Assembly (NCBI GenBank): GCA_002812745.2
Contig: NCSJ02000127.1
Coordinates: forward strand, 51,255-115,254
Origin: Scytalidium lignicola
Taxonomy: Eukaryota; Ascomycota; Leotiomycetes
Length of the DNA: 64,000 nt
Direction: 5' to 3'
Shown here: positions 34,993 to 47,244 of the stretch, piece after piece
How positions within the stretch are numbered: position 1 is the first letter of the stretch
Layout of the letters: the number at the start of each line of letters is the position of its first letter
Notes under the pieces: generated by a model
Database searches by the model: none
Told to the model about the DNA's origin: nothing
What the model saw: the letters and a program-made list of their open reading frames with translations, nothing else
Program-made: the position numbers and the translations under genes

Positions 34993-35760
34993 AATTTTAT
35001 GGTAAAGATTCATGTGAGTAATTTGGGTTATATAGAGAGGGGAAATGGCACAGCACAGGATAAATGGATTTTTGGCGGGCTCTTTTGTTGGTGAGCTGAG
35101 ATGGGAATGCTGTAAGTTGTATGGGATGTCTATTATTTCCTCTCTTTATTGCGACATAGGATTCATTATTTTTACTTTTGTTCTTGCTGAAAATGGCATC
35201 ATCCCCGTATCTGGTAATTATCACGACTTGCACATTCATTCAACGGCGGTGGTCCAATTAATTAATTATCGTCAAGATTAACTCAAAAATAACACACATC
35301 TGAGGTTAATTAAATTAAATTAAAAAGCAAATCCTTCGTAATGCAACGCGGGAATAACCTTCTCTATTTTCTTCCCATTGCAGTAACTAACTTTACTTTT
35401 GTATTTAAATTACGGCAAATTGCTTTTGGGCTTGGACTCTATCATGCGGTGCTGCCGTCGTGGATCAGATTAGCGGTGTCTTAAAATGACAAGAGAAGAA
35501 AGACCCCGCTCTCTCTCTCTCTCTCTCTCCCAGGCCTTTCCTTGAAGCTTTTTCTGGATCATCCACGCAACAAGTGCATCTTTGCCTTGACCCTTTCCCA
35601 CCATTGGCCCTATCGCGGTGCTTCGGGGGGGGAGAAAAGTTGGTCATGGGGGAAGCTTATGCGCTGTACTTTATAAAGTTACAGCACGGCAGAGACAGAC
35701 TGTACCCTACATGTACTGTACTCTTTACTTTAAATGTTTTTCTTCTTTTATTATATGCTT
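34993..35760. other. Intergenic before the AT-rich block
   Basis: Normal composition, no coding region recognised. Holds a CT microsatellite (35509-35529). AT-richness rises sharply after about 35735. Confidence 0.55.
35509..35529. repeat. (CT)n microsatellite
   Basis: About ten uninterrupted CT units. No further role visible. Confidence 0.9.
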
Positions 35761-36439
35761 AAAGTTTAAAAGATTTAAATTAAAATCATAAAAATTATTA
35801 TAATAAAATTTTATAATTTTATAGTTTAGACTGTATAATTTACAGTTTAAGATCAAAATTTTAAGACTAAACTATAAGATCACAGTCTAGTTTAACTAAA
35901 AAATGAAGATTATTTTACAGTTTAATTTTAAAAACTTAAGATTAAACTATATAACTTACAATTTTGTCTAGACAAGACTGTATGTTATAATCTCGTTTAA
36001 TTTTTTGCAAACAAGACTGTATAACTTACAGTCTTGTCCAGACAAGATCATAGTCTGATATAACAGCCTGGCCAGTCTAATTACATTTACCTTTTACTAA
36101 AAATGTTGAACTTATTAGTTATAATGNTTTTTATTTTTACATGAAAATCTTATACTTTAATTATAAAATAAACAGTTTTTACTTATTTGCAAGAAGACTT
36201 AGTGTATTTTTTGCTTTAAGAATATATAACTAAATTATAAGGAATAAATATATATATTTTCTTGTATATTATACAAAATAACTTATATTAAAAACGTTTA
36301 TCACTTCAGTCTTATATTAGTAAACAAATTAGTTATTTATATATATCTTTTATGTATAACTTGTAAAATAGTTTTTAAAAACAAAGATTTTTTCAAAAAT
36401 CATGTAATAAAGGTTTATAAAATTAACCTTTAACGTTAA
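35761..36439. repeat. AT-rich degenerate palindromic repeats
   Basis: Repeated variants of ACTGTA, ACAGTCTTGTC and GACAAGA in both orientations. The clearest is a perfect hairpin at 36011-36037 with 11-bp arms (ACAAGACTGTA, loop TAACT); it overlaps TCTTGTC-CA-GACAAGA at 36032-36047. A related TTGTC-TA-GACAAG occurs near 35968. No coding potential. Looks like a decayed inverted-repeat transposon or RIP-damaged satellite at the edge of the retroelement block. Confidence 0.5.
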
Positions 36440-36640
36440 TGTTGGTAGATTATTCGTCTGTAGTCACGTGCTGGGCACGTGCAGTGTAGACTAGTCTAGA
36501 TTAGGCAATAGGAGCTTACAGAGCTGTTACAGCTCCGTAATGCTCCTATTCCCCCTTGATAACAACAAACTACCATGAAAGCATAAATAGTATATTACAT
36601 AGAGTTACATACTGTACCATGTGCTACAGGTGGAACTGAC
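36440..36640 (+). repeat. LTR-like repeat, candidate 5' LTR of the copia-like element
   Basis: 201 bp with TGTTGG..TGACA ends; a second, more mutated copy lies at 608-811. It is followed by about 900 bp of leader-like sequence and then a copia-like gag on the same strand, which fits a 5' LTR. A polypurine-like AAAGGGGGGAAA at about 36790 is unexplained in this reading. The matching 3' LTR is not in the window. Confidence 0.5.
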
Positions 36641-38977
36641 ATTGATCAGTCTGTACTTACAGATCAGGAAATTGTAATAAATGTTTGTATAAGCACATTT
36701 GTAGCTTTCTTACACCCTAATTTCAAGTAATGACATTGTCTGTGTAAGTGCATTTGTAACTCCCTTACATATGTCAATTACTTTAGTCAAAGGGGGGAAA
36801 TGTATTGTTTTTTGCTAAGTTACAAAGTAATTAGCCATTTGACCGTTATATTCTATAAATTATTCTTTACTACTTTTATTTATTACTACTTGTAAAAGGA
36901 TATCATAACAAAGTCAAATGTTCATTTAAGAGAATTGGTAATATCATAAATATTTATTAATAATGTTATTATATATAATAGCATCCTTATAATACACTTA
37001 TACTTATTACATTTGAATTACAAGAATTTAAGAAGCTATAGAAGGAGACTTTAATAGTAAGAGTATAAGAGAGGTAAATTGTATAGTATTAATTAACAAA
37101 TAAGAAAATGGAATAGTAATGACTATTATATTAGTAGAAAACTTAATGGAATTTATCATTATTAAAGTGTATGAATATAAGTATTATAAAGTTATAAATG
37201 ATAACCTTTAAGACTTGTTTTAACATGATTTTAAGGATTTTACAGTTGATATCTTCAAGAAGGTTAACTATAAGAAGTTATAAGAATTATAATGTTACCT
37301 TTATTATGCTAGTGTTTGTGTATAATAAAACACTAAACATATAATAGTTATTTAAATATTATTTAACATTATACTAGAAAAGACTTAACTAGGATAAACT
37401 ATACATGATTATAAGGAAGTTATTATTAATTATAAAAATGAACAAATTACATTTGTACATTTTATACTTCTTATGATAATATAAACAAATACACTTATAA
37501 ATATACAATCTACTCTTTAAGTATTATTAATTGGTTTAATATACATAAGTAACTAATTAATGTCTTTTATACTTATTACAACTTCATTGGCTGGAATAAA
37601 CCTAAATCATGATTCTAATCACTTACAAGACTCTTCACTTAGCCTATCAACAACTCTTACACTTGTAAAACAGTTAGCAAAGCTTATGAAGGTTTATACA
37701 AAAGACTGTAAATACAATGGAAACAATAATACCCTTGATCATAAGTTAATAATCTTCAAAACCATTATAGAAAGGGTAGATTTGCTAGAAGAGTTACTTA
37801 ACAAGGTATTCTTGATTATACTAAAAGGTATAATAGAAGATTATTATTATACTTATTAACTAGTTAAACATATATTCAAAAAAGTATATAACTATCTTTG
37901 GAATTTCTTTGAAGAAGTTGGTTTTCATTGTAAAAACCTGCAAAAGTAAGAAGTTACAACTTTAGCTTTAATTATAACTTAAAACCTTAGGAAAACAATG
38001 TTTTAAAACATATAACTTTTTGTTAAAACACTTTGAGAATTGTAATATAAACTCCTTATGACCTTCTAAATAGTTAAAGTATTACATTTTAAGCTTATAA
38101 CTACTTGTGAAGGTTTGTTAATATGTAAATATATAATATTATACTTATTTTCAAACCTTAGCCAACTTATTAACAATTTGGAATCTTCTATTATAATATA
38201 TGAAAAAGAGCAAGAATATGGTAATGAAACCTACTTTATAAACCACCTTTATTATATTAACAACTTGTTAAACTAACGATTTAACTTATAAGCTTTTAAC
38301 TGTACAATTTCATGTTATCAAATGTAAAGAATATGTTTTATATGCAAAAGGGAAGATTGTTGTTCATGGAAACATATATAATAAGAGTAAAATGTTGAAA
38401 GAGCTTATTTTCAAGTAAAGTACATAAATAAGCTTCATCTTACTGTTTATAACTTTGAAAAACACTTTAACAAATATTATGAGCAATATATTGTTAACTA
38501 TGAAAGTAACAATTTTAAGGACAACTTGGATCTTAGTTTTGAGGCTCTTTTCGTTAATAATAGCTCAGATACAGAATTTGATCATATTAGCTAAGGTATT
38601 ACTATCACTTTCTTTACCTTATACAAAAGTTTTCCAGTAAAATTAACATCCTCAATTATTACAAAACTAGCTAATAACACTTTTACACATTAATTTACAG
38701 TTAACATATTAATAACAAGAACTTATACTTAGGACTACATCTTAGGAATCTCTAGAATAACATTAATAAAAGTATATAACACAACTAATATAACAAGATA
38801 TAATTTTAAGCAGTTTTATAAAGTTATAATTAATACAAGTATAAGAGGTTACTCTACAGCTGGTTATAGCTAATTTAAGGCTTTACAATGGACGGATCAG
38901 ACTATAACACTTGACATTACCACTAGAAGTATAATAATAGCATAATTCAGAATTGAAACTATTATATTACTAGGTTC
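36641..38977 (+). pseudogene. RIP-damaged copia-like retroelement, leader and gag part
   Basis: Very AT-rich, with stops in every frame. An open stretch at 37560-37859 keeps a gag-like pattern: YTKDCKYNGNNNTLDHKLIIF and, further on, LNKVFLIILKGIIEDYYY, as in gag proteins of fungal copia-type elements. The rest is too damaged to assign. The copy is interrupted at 38978 by gypsy element 1 and resumes at 46156. Confidence 0.6.
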
Positions 38978-38982
38978 AACAG
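38978..38982. repeat. Target-site duplication, left copy
   Basis: AACAG immediately before the LTR at 38983; the same five bases follow the other LTR at 46151-46155. A 5-bp duplication is usual for Ty3/gypsy integration. Confidence 0.85.
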
Positions 38983-39340
38983 TGTTACAAAACTACGCCA
39001 TCCAGGTCACTGGATAGCCAAGGGTAAGGTAGATGTTCAGGGACAACGGAAACGTGTGACACACAAGCAAGCGACTAAGTCCAAGGTAGGGTCTAGTGAT
39101 GTATTTAGGTTGAACACAAGGAGTCTACTCTCATGTTCCTACAGTGTGCTTATATAGATAATGAAATCCAACTAGACCTCTTGGACCCCTCAAGTCCCCC
39201 AGGTCCCTGGACCCCTTGGACCCCTTAGGTCCCCAAGGTCCTACTCATGTCACATGATTGTTAGGTTCTCTATATACACTCTGCCGTGTATCAAGCCTCA
39301 AGCTTACACCAATCACCATGTTACGGTAAAACCCATAACA
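38983..39340 (-). repeat. 3' LTR of gypsy element 1
   Basis: 358 bp, the same length as the partner at 45793-46150. About two dozen differences between the two LTRs, and all those I could see are transitions. Contains a run of variants of GGACCCCTTGGACC in the middle. Confidence 0.93.
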
Positions 39341-39429
39341 TTATCCCCTTTTCCGCTTAACGTCGTCCCAACACTAAAACGTCATCTTCAAACCTTCCTT
39401 TGTTCATTAATCCTTCCCTCCTTTCCAAC

Positions 39430-39987
39430 ATGCCACCCAAACAACAACGTTCTGAGAGTAACACAGAAGAAAGGACAAGATCAAGAAAATATCAAGAAGC
39501 ATTGGACTTGGGAGATCATATAACAAAGTACAGTACTGAAATGTCTCCTTGCAGTTTCTGCGTCCGAAACAGTTTGACCTGTTTGATGGTTTCTGAGTCC
39601 AACCGTTGTAACAAGTACACCTGTCGCAAGCGTAAATGCAAGAGCGAAGGCATTCCTATAACATCTTGGGAAACCCTCGATAAGGAGGAGGCCCATCTTA
39701 AGGCTGAAGAGGAGAAGGCCGCTCAGGCTATGGCCGAGAACGCAGCCCATCTTGCTCATCTTCACAAACAAAAGAAATTCCTTCGCCAACATGCCAGCGA
39801 AATGATCCACCGTGGACTTTCTTCTTTGGACAAGTTGGACACCATAGAAGAGAAAGAGAGGCAAGAGAAACAGGATTCCCTACAACCCCTAAAGTTGCAT
39901 TCTGCCGACTCAGGCATGGCTTCTTCCTCTGTTATCAACCCCTTCTTTTCCGACCTTACGATTCCATTGCCTGGAAATCCATTCTAG
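39430..39987 (+). CDS. Antisense cysteine-rich ORF of gypsy element 1
   Basis: 185-aa open frame on the strand opposite to gag-pol, between the chromodomain end and the LTR. Starts MPPKQQRSESN; the open frame reaches further upstream (39400) but this ATG matches the start of the related ORF in element 2. Residues about 41-70 hold a zinc-cluster-like array: CSFC, x6, C, x8, C, and KYTCRKRKC. An Arg/Glu-rich helical part with ALDLGDH and a coiled-coil-like EEAHLKAEEEKAAQAM stretch follow, then HASEMIHRGLSSLDKL and a Ser/Pro-rich tail ending LPGNPF. It is uninterrupted although pol is full of stops. Function unknown; perhaps nucleic-acid binding. Confidence 0.7.
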   Translation: MPPKQQRSESNTEERTRSRKYQEALDLGDHITKYSTEMSPCSFCVRNSLTCLMVSESNRCNKYTCRKRKCKSEGIPITSWETLDKEEAHLKAEEEKAAQAMAENAAHLAHLHKQKKFLRQHASEMIHRGLSSLDKLDTIEEKERQEKQDSLQPLKLHSADSGMASSSVINPFFSDLTIPLPGNPF

Positions 39988-40093
39988 GATGAGTTTGGTG
40001 ATATGCCTCCAGTAACTCCTCACAGCTCATAAGATTAGAAGTAGGTTCCTATCCATTCTCACTCTCTGGATATCCTATTCATTTAACTAAGTA

Positions 40094-43000
40094 TTACAGT
40101 TTCCCATAATGCATCTTATAACTGATGATTTTCTCAACTTCATATTCTCTTTCCGGATCGACTTCTTCTAGCATTGGAGTTTGGGCGTTTTCAAATGCTA
40201 GTTCAAGAAGTAAAACATGGAAAACAAGATGTATCTTAACTATTGCTGGTAACTTCAATTTATACGTCAAAGGTCCATAGATTTCTTCGATTTCATATAG
40301 TCCCATTTTTACCTAGTCGAGTTTATCACTTAGTCTTGTAGTTTTGATGTTTTTTCTAAGAAAATAAACTTTATCCCCNTTTTTTGTACGCTGATTCCAT
40401 CNAAACGTCCGCAATCGTAGTACTTCTTCATTCTTTCTTTAGTATATTAAAGTGAGTTTCCGATCTTTTCTTGCATTTCTTCCATCTGTTTTGCACAAAT
40501 CTCTACTGATTTGCTTGTGGATTCTAATTCCAGTCTAGTACAAAACCCTTCTGGTTCTCATCTGTAATTCACATAGAATAGAGTAATCCTGGTTGATTCA
40601 TGTAGTACACCATTGTACAACATTTCTGCTATTAGCAAGTAATCAACCTAGTTGTCTTAATCGTAATTAACATAACATCTTAAGTATCCTTCTAACCATA
40701 CGTTCAAACATTCTGTTTGTTTGTCGGTCTGTGGATGCTATGCTGTTGACAATTTCCTTTCAACTCCCATTCTTACTGTCAATGTTTCCCAAAACTTAGA
40801 TACGAATCTCGTATTTTTATCAGAGATTATCTGTTTCAGTACTCCCCATTAAGACACTACTCTTCGTAAGAATATATCAGCTACCTCTTTCGCTCCCCAA
40901 GTCTCCTTGAACAGTTCAAAAATTGTAAACTTAGTATGATGTTCAGTTATCACAAAGATAAAGTCATACTCAATCTTTGTCATGCAATCTGTGGAAACCA
41001 GTAGTTTCACGATAAAATCCCATCCGATTAGTTCCCACAGATTGTTGAGTATCTGTGTAGGATATAATTGTCCCCAAGGCTTCCTTCTTGGATTCTTAAC
41101 CTTCTTATAGATTTTGCATTCTGCAATTACTTTCTTAACTACTGATCATAGTTTCATGATAAAGTAATCCTTATTGATTTGGTAATAACATCAAGCTACT
41201 TCCATATATCCATTATATAGTAGACCATACTATTCTCTAACAAACTCTTCTGCCAGTTTCGTTAGTATATATAACCTTTTGTTCTTATACCAGATGTTTT
41301 CGATTTTCTCCTACTCACCTCTGGTCATATCTAGTAAAGCATTTCCTTCTCTTTCCTTTTCAATTACTTCACTGATCAAATCAGCCCAGTGTTTGTCTGT
41401 TATCACTGTGATAGCTATAAGTTGTCCCTTATTGTATACTAAGAATCCCCCCTTGTCTTCCTTCAATATAAGTTTACTTTCTTCTTTTTCCTTAGCTGAG
41501 TACTCAGGTTTCCAGCTTAAAGCATCTACTCTTCCATTATCCTCACCTTTAACATGAGTAATCTTGAAATCATACTCGGATAACTTCTTTGCCCATCATA
41601 CTTGTCTCACATTCAACTGCTTAATTGTCATGAAGTATTAGAGGTTGAGGTAATCTGATCGTATATCAACCATTTCACTGGATCCAACTGCATATACTCT
41701 CCAATACTTTAAAGCCTCCACAATAGCTAACATTTCCTTATCCGATGTTTGATAGTTTCTTTCCACAACATTCAGCTTTCTAGACCAAAATACTAGTAGT
41801 ACTCAGTAATGTCATTTACCAATCTGCTGTGATTGCGATAGCACAGCTCTTAATGCTACATCAGAAACATCCGTTTCAATTCTTATTCCCTTTTCCAGAT
41901 CGAAGATTCCCAAGAAATCTCCCTTTACAAAGGCATCCTTAATGTTCTAGAATACTTCTTTCACAGCGTTATTCCATTCATAAGCTTAATCCTTCTTTGT
42001 AAGTTCAGTCAATAGTGCAGAGATCTTGGAATAGTCTTTCACAAATCTCCGGTAATAGTTGGCCAACCCCAAGAAACTCTATAATTACTTAACCGTCTTA
42101 AGTGTTTCCCATTCTTTGATTGACTGAATCTTGTCATCAAGGGTCTTTATCCTTTCTCCAGAAATACAATGTCCTAAGAACTAAACCTGTTCCTTATAAA
42201 ATTCGCATTTTACCGGTTTGCAGCGTAATCCTGCCTCCCACAACACTTGTAGAACAAGTTTAACATGCTCTGTATGTTCTTCAATACTTTTCGAGTAAAT
42301 GATTATATCATCAAGATATACCATCACGAATTTCTCCAAATATTTCTCTAATATTCAGTCTATCATTCTTTATTGCGTTGTTAGAGCATTGGTCATGCTA
42401 AACGTCATAACCAATAGCTCAAATAATCCGTATTTTGTTTGAATAGCAGCTTTCCATTCGTCACCTCTTTTAATCCTAACCAGATTAAATGCTGACTACA
42501 AGTCCAGCTTGGTGAATATGACAACTCCCTTCAGCTTGTCCATCATTGAATCTATCAATGGTAAGGGGTATCAGTCTTTCTCAGTCCTACTATTCAAGTG
42601 TCTGTAGTTACCATAAGGTCATCTTAACGGATTGTCTCCCTTCTTCGCATAATGTAGTAGTGCTCCAGCTTCGCCATAACCTTCTCTGTACAAACCTCTA
42701 AACACCATTCTCTCAAGCAACCATTTTTTCGTCACCTCATCCTCAGCAAGAGTTGTTCAATAAATTAGTCTGTAAGCCAGTCTGAACCCCTTTTTAAGCT
42801 TTATCTCATAATCCTATAGTTTATACTCAGGTAAGGCCAAATCATCAGGTCTTTCTATAAATAACTCCAGCCATTTATAATATTCTTCAAGAATATGTTT
42901 TATGGTTTCATTGACATGAACAACTCCTAAAGACACAGTTTCTTCCAAGAAGGTAATTATACCTGTTCTTCAATCAATTATTGAGTTATACTTCCTCATC

Positions 43001-43452
43001 CATTCAATTCCTAATATAACCTGATACATTCCTAACTTCATGATGTCAAAAGATATTTTCTCTTGGTAACTTCTACTATACCTCATATCTAAGTTCTGAG
43101 TTTGAACGTCGACATACTTCTGAACCTTAGTACTGTTCGCTAACGATATCAGATAGCTGTCGTCCTTGACTCTTGTGCTAAGTCCAAGTCATTTCACAAC
43201 TTGTTCATTAATGAAGTTCCTTTCAGCTCCTAAATCAATCAAGGCCCTTACTAGCTTTCTGCATAACGTTATGTCGATATATAATGAACTTTCATTGTTC
43301 ATAAAGTAGAGATTGACATTTCTGGCATTGTTAACTAACATGTCATTGCTGATCTCTAAGTCTTCAACATTTTCTTCTAATTCCTCGAAGAGTGCTATTC
43401 TTCTTTTAATAAGATTTCTCAGTCTAAGTCCATCTAAGCTTCTATCGTTCAT
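40094..43452 (-). pseudogene. pol remnant of gypsy element 1 (PR-RT-RNaseH-INT-chromodomain)
   Basis: Reads on the minus strand with many stops. The protease region at 43452-43189 has LVRALIDLGAERNFI (DLGA in place of the usual DSGA). The RT catalytic box [11 protein letters not shown] is centred on 42307-42318 and followed by [16 protein letters not shown]. Downstream frames read SRKLNVVERNYQTSDKEM-like RNase H sequence and integrase. The chromodomain frame (40306-40094) has YKLKLPAIVKIHLVFHV, then EEVDPEREYEVEKIISYKMH. Dead by stops in all parts. Confidence 0.85.
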
Positions 43453-44433
43453 GAATGCTTGTGTATCTTATACCCATTCTGCCATTTCATTTCCAAGGTG
43501 TTCCCTTATCTTAGTAATTAAAACATCACTTACCATGAGAATTCTTTCCACGGAATTCAAAGAGTATACTGCTACTTCCTGGCTAAACTGTTCATCGATT
43601 CTCTGTAGAAGTTCATCTTCTCCTGGTAACACAATAGGTGCTTCCAGAGGTAGTGAATCTTCTTCTAGTTCATTAACCATAGGCAGAGCTTCCTCATCCT
43701 AGTTAGCTTGTTCGACAATAATCTCAACCAGTTCCTTTCGTTCTTGTTGAGCATGATATTGTTCGGCTTCAGGCAATTGTTCTACTGATTTTCCTAATCC
43801 CCAGATTTCTCCGTACCAAGTTTCAACTTCTAGTTGGTCTTGCTAGTAAGTTATCATCAGAAGTCCTTCATGTTGTACGTTGTATCTTCCTTATACAACA
43901 TGGCTTATCCCTTCTTCAATTATCATCTAGGCTTCTTCGGGCATCTGGTCGAAATCATCCTGGATCCAGGTTCTTTCCACTAGTAAGAAGAACTTGTATG
44001 TTCCCTTCTTTATGACGATACTTTGGAGGTTAATCTCATAGACTAGAGCAAGATCTCCAATATCGAGTTCACATGCCTCGACAGTTACTTCTTCCCACCA
44101 TACAGTTCAGAAAAGCTGGCTTCTATCCAAGATTTCCCATCCTCTTAATCCTCTCATGCCAATCGTGAGATAGTATTTTAAAACTAACAATTCCCCAGAA
44201 ACAGGATATTGTTCCGTTGGTATAGCCTTGAAGTTCGGTAGCACAATCATCCAAATTCCACTAACTCCTGGAATTAATCTCCATCTACCTCGACCTTCGT
44301 TCTGGTTATTGTCTTAAGGGTATCTTATATGTCGAATTCTTTCCATAGGTACAGAATCCGTCTCAAGAATTCTTACTATCGCTATGTCGTCTACATCAGT
44401 CTCAATGACATAGTGTAGTATAATTACCAAATC

Positions 44434-45774
44434 CTAGTAATCTCCTTCTTCTAAGGAGTTATCTTCCTCACTCGAGCCTTCTTCGTCCGAAGATTCCAAC
44501 AGGATATCCATGATTCTTGGGATTCTCATAACACCAACTTTAACTACTGCACTAGATTTATTGTCCTTCTTATGAGTATTCGCCATATGTCCAGGAAGTC
44601 CACACTTGAAACATAACTTGTTTTTCCTTCTCTTATCAAGTTCTTCAGAGGAGATTCCAAAGGAATTCCCTTTTTTACTTCTTCCTTCAAAGTGCTTCTT
44701 TCCCTTTCCTTTAAAGGTTCTTCTTTTCTTTATGGCATTTAACTCCATAAGGTTACCATAATCCTTCTTACCGTCACTCTTCCTTCTGTTGAAGTAAGAT
44801 CTACCCTTCTTGTCCAAGATCATCTCATATTATTCGTTCCTGATCTTGATAACCAAGTCAATAAGGGCGTTGAGTTTATTGACTATAAGCCGTCAGTATA
44901 GTTCTTCCTTTATAAAGTCCTTCAGTCCAATCCTAAACTAGTGCATATATACTTCCTCTCCCCAATTGACCAATACTATGTGCTGGCAATAGAGCATCAC
45001 ATACTCACTAAGGCTCTTGGTTTGTCTAAGGTAAGCCAATCATCTTTCAGCATTCCTTTTTTCGTCAACATCCCCATACAAGCGTTTGAGTTCCCCTGTG
45101 TAGTTCTCCCAACTCCCAAGGATATTTCTCACTCCTTGGTTCGTCATTCCTCCGTTTGTAACAAACCATTCGTCCTTAAAGGGTTGAAACCAAGTTTCAG
45201 CTACTCCTCTCAAGTATGTGAATGCCCACAGAACCTTATGCATATCTCCAGGCAATAAGTGATCATTCAATACTAAATAAGTTCTTGTCTGTACAAGATA
45301 CGCCTTAAGCTTCTTTCTGTCCCCATAGAACAAATCTGGTCTAACGATTTTGACTTCCCTAAATGTCACCATTAGAACTTGTTCGACGTCGTCTTCTAGT
45401 TCAAAGTCTAGATCAGGGTCTAGACTTGGAGCTCTTGGTTCTAAAACTAGTTTTAGATCAGGTTTGGGTAATGGAGGTGCTGGTTTCTTTCCTGCAGCTC
45501 TTGACGATTCTCTAACAGTTGATCCTTCTATTAATCTAGTAGTTTGCTTTGGTAGCATAACAACTTCTTCTAACACTCCTCATTAGATGTTAGTTTCCTC
45601 GATAGTCTGATTCTCACCTTGATCTTCTTCAGAGTTATCTTCTGAACTTTCCTCAGATACTTCCTCAGATCCCTCTTCAGATTCTTCTTCAAAGCCTTCT
45701 TCAGAACCTTCTTCAGGTTGTTGTTCGTTGTTGTTATCTACCAGTGTGTCTGTTTCCAAATCCTGATTCATCAA
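44434..45774 (-). pseudogene. gag remnant of gypsy element 1
   Basis: N-terminal acidic repeat (EEGSEE, EESEEGSEEVSEE; 45774-45583), a stop, then the capsid-like part (45576-45040) with VRPDLFYGDRKKLKAYLVQ, LPGDMHKVLWAFTYLRGVA and WENYTGELKRLYGDVDE. More stops follow, then the nucleocapsid frame (44823-44434) with one CCHC knuckle, CFKCGLPGHMANTH. The last position of the knuckle (usually Cys) reads otherwise, as expected of a damaged copy. Confidence 0.85.
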
Positions 45775-45792
45775 GATAGATAGTGTTCAAAA

Positions 45793-46150
45793 TGTTATAA
45801 AACTACACTATCCAGGTCACTGGATAGCCAAGGGTAAGGTAAATGTTCAAGGACAACGGAAACGTGTAACACACAAGCAAGTGACTAAGTCCAAGGTAAG
45901 GTCTAATAATGTATTTAAGTTGAACACAAGGAGTCTACTCTCATGTTCCTACAGTGTACTTATATAGATAATGAAATCCAACTGGACCTCTTGGACCCCT
46001 CAAGTCCCCCAGGTCCTTGGACCCCTTGAACCCCCTAGGTCCCCAAGGTCCTACTCATGTCATGTGATTGTTAGGTTCTTTATATACACTCTGCCGTATA
46101 TCGAGCCTCAGGCCTACACCAATCACCGTGTTACGGTAAAACCCGTAACA
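45793..46150 (-). repeat. 5' LTR of gypsy element 1
   Basis: 358 bp; the gag frame starts just inside it on the minus strand. It pairs with 38983-39340. Ends TGTTA..TAACA; the target duplication follows at 46151. Confidence 0.93.
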
Positions 46151-46155
46151 AACAG
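46151..46155. repeat. Target-site duplication, right copy
   Basis: AACAG directly after the LTR, identical to 38978-38982. Confidence 0.85.
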
Positions 46156-47244
46156 TAATAACTATACTAATTAATCAAGTTGAATTCTATATAATTGAAG
46201 TAAACATATCTTTTTTACTATGCTTAACAGACATAAACAAGTTAAACATATACTTTAATAACTTTATAAATCACTTGGTTATTCTAAAGGGAAATATACT
46301 AATTGTAAGATGATTTAATTACTCTTTTCTCCTTTAAAACATTCCCTTATACATTTTTGTTGTTAACTCATTTAAGGAAAATCCTTATTTCCTGACTAAT
46401 ATAGAATTACAATATTTACACAAATGCTTCAAACATCTATCCATAATATGATTATAGTATATTCTGGATTACATTGGTTATAATATCAATAAAGAAGTAT
46501 TAGAATATCTCTCCAAGTATTATGGTTAATGCTAACATTATGCTAAATCACCAAGAAAATTCAAGTTCAGCTTATAAGACAACGTTGACTTTAACTATTC
46601 TATTATTGTTAATATCTTTTATATAAATAATAAACCTGTTTTATATGTTATTAACAAAGGAATATACTACTAAGTTAGTAAATAACTTTAAAACATAATT
46701 ATAAAGTATACATAAAATGCTTTATAAGCTTGTTAGATTGATATCTACTTAAGACTCTCAGATTAAATTGTAACTAATGTACGAAAGAACTTTGTAAGTA
46801 AGGAATTCTAATAAAGCATTATAATTATAAGAACAACTTTTAAAGTTATCCTAGTAGAAGTTTATAATTCAATTAGTTAAGTTGAACAATATCATATACT
46901 TATACAATGTGCTTATTAGATAATTACAGTTGAAATCTGTAATCTTGACAAGGATATAGCCTTATAGATAGTATTCAAGGCTGTTAACAATTTGGCAGGA
47001 CTTAACAAACTTATTCTTATATTCCTTGTTTACAGTACTTATCTATGTATATCAGAGTATAACACTTTAACTTTAACAGTTATATAAAGAGTTATAGCAA
47101 TCAAGAAAGTAATAAAGGAAATCACTAAAATCAAGGTAAAATAATTGGTTCAGGATATACTCAACATTTATAACAGTCTTGACATTAGTAACATTTATGA
47201 CTTATTGTTGAATTCAGACATACTCATCTGAAGAGCAGGAAATA
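46156..47244 (+). pseudogene. RIP-damaged copia-like retroelement, integrase part
   Basis: Continuation of the copia-like element cut at 38978. From about 46583 one plus frame, ignoring stops, keeps an integrase core-like pattern: NVDFNYSIIVNIFYINNKPV, IVTNVRKNFVSKEF, VYNSIS*VEQYHI and LDKDIAL*IVFKAVNNLAG. It runs up to LLLNSDILI*RAGN, where gypsy element 2 begins. Stops stand where Gln or Trp is expected. The element's reverse transcriptase part and 3' LTR are missing from the window. Confidence 0.65.

Larger units (their letters stand above)
38983..46150 (-). mobile_element. Ty3/gypsy chromovirus element 1, RIP-damaged
   Basis: 7.17-kb LTR retrotransposon with two 358-bp LTRs, TGTTA..TAACA ends and flanking AACAG duplication. 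Coding order on the minus strand: gag (45774 down to about 44430), protease, reverse transcriptase, RNase H, integrase, chromodomain (40306-40094). All large frames are interrupted; typical lesions turn Gln codons CAG/CAA into TAG/TAA, as in FTKLDL*SAFNLVR of the RT. An additional plus-strand ORF (39430-39987) lies between pol and the 3' LTR. It sits inside a copia-like element. Not autonomous now. Confidence 0.93.

Noticed and set aside
36785..36802. Polypurine-like AAAGGGGGGAAA followed by TG, as before a 3' LTR
   Set aside because: No matching second LTR begins there and the copia-like gag follows downstream; kept only as an unexplained detail of the candidate LTR model.
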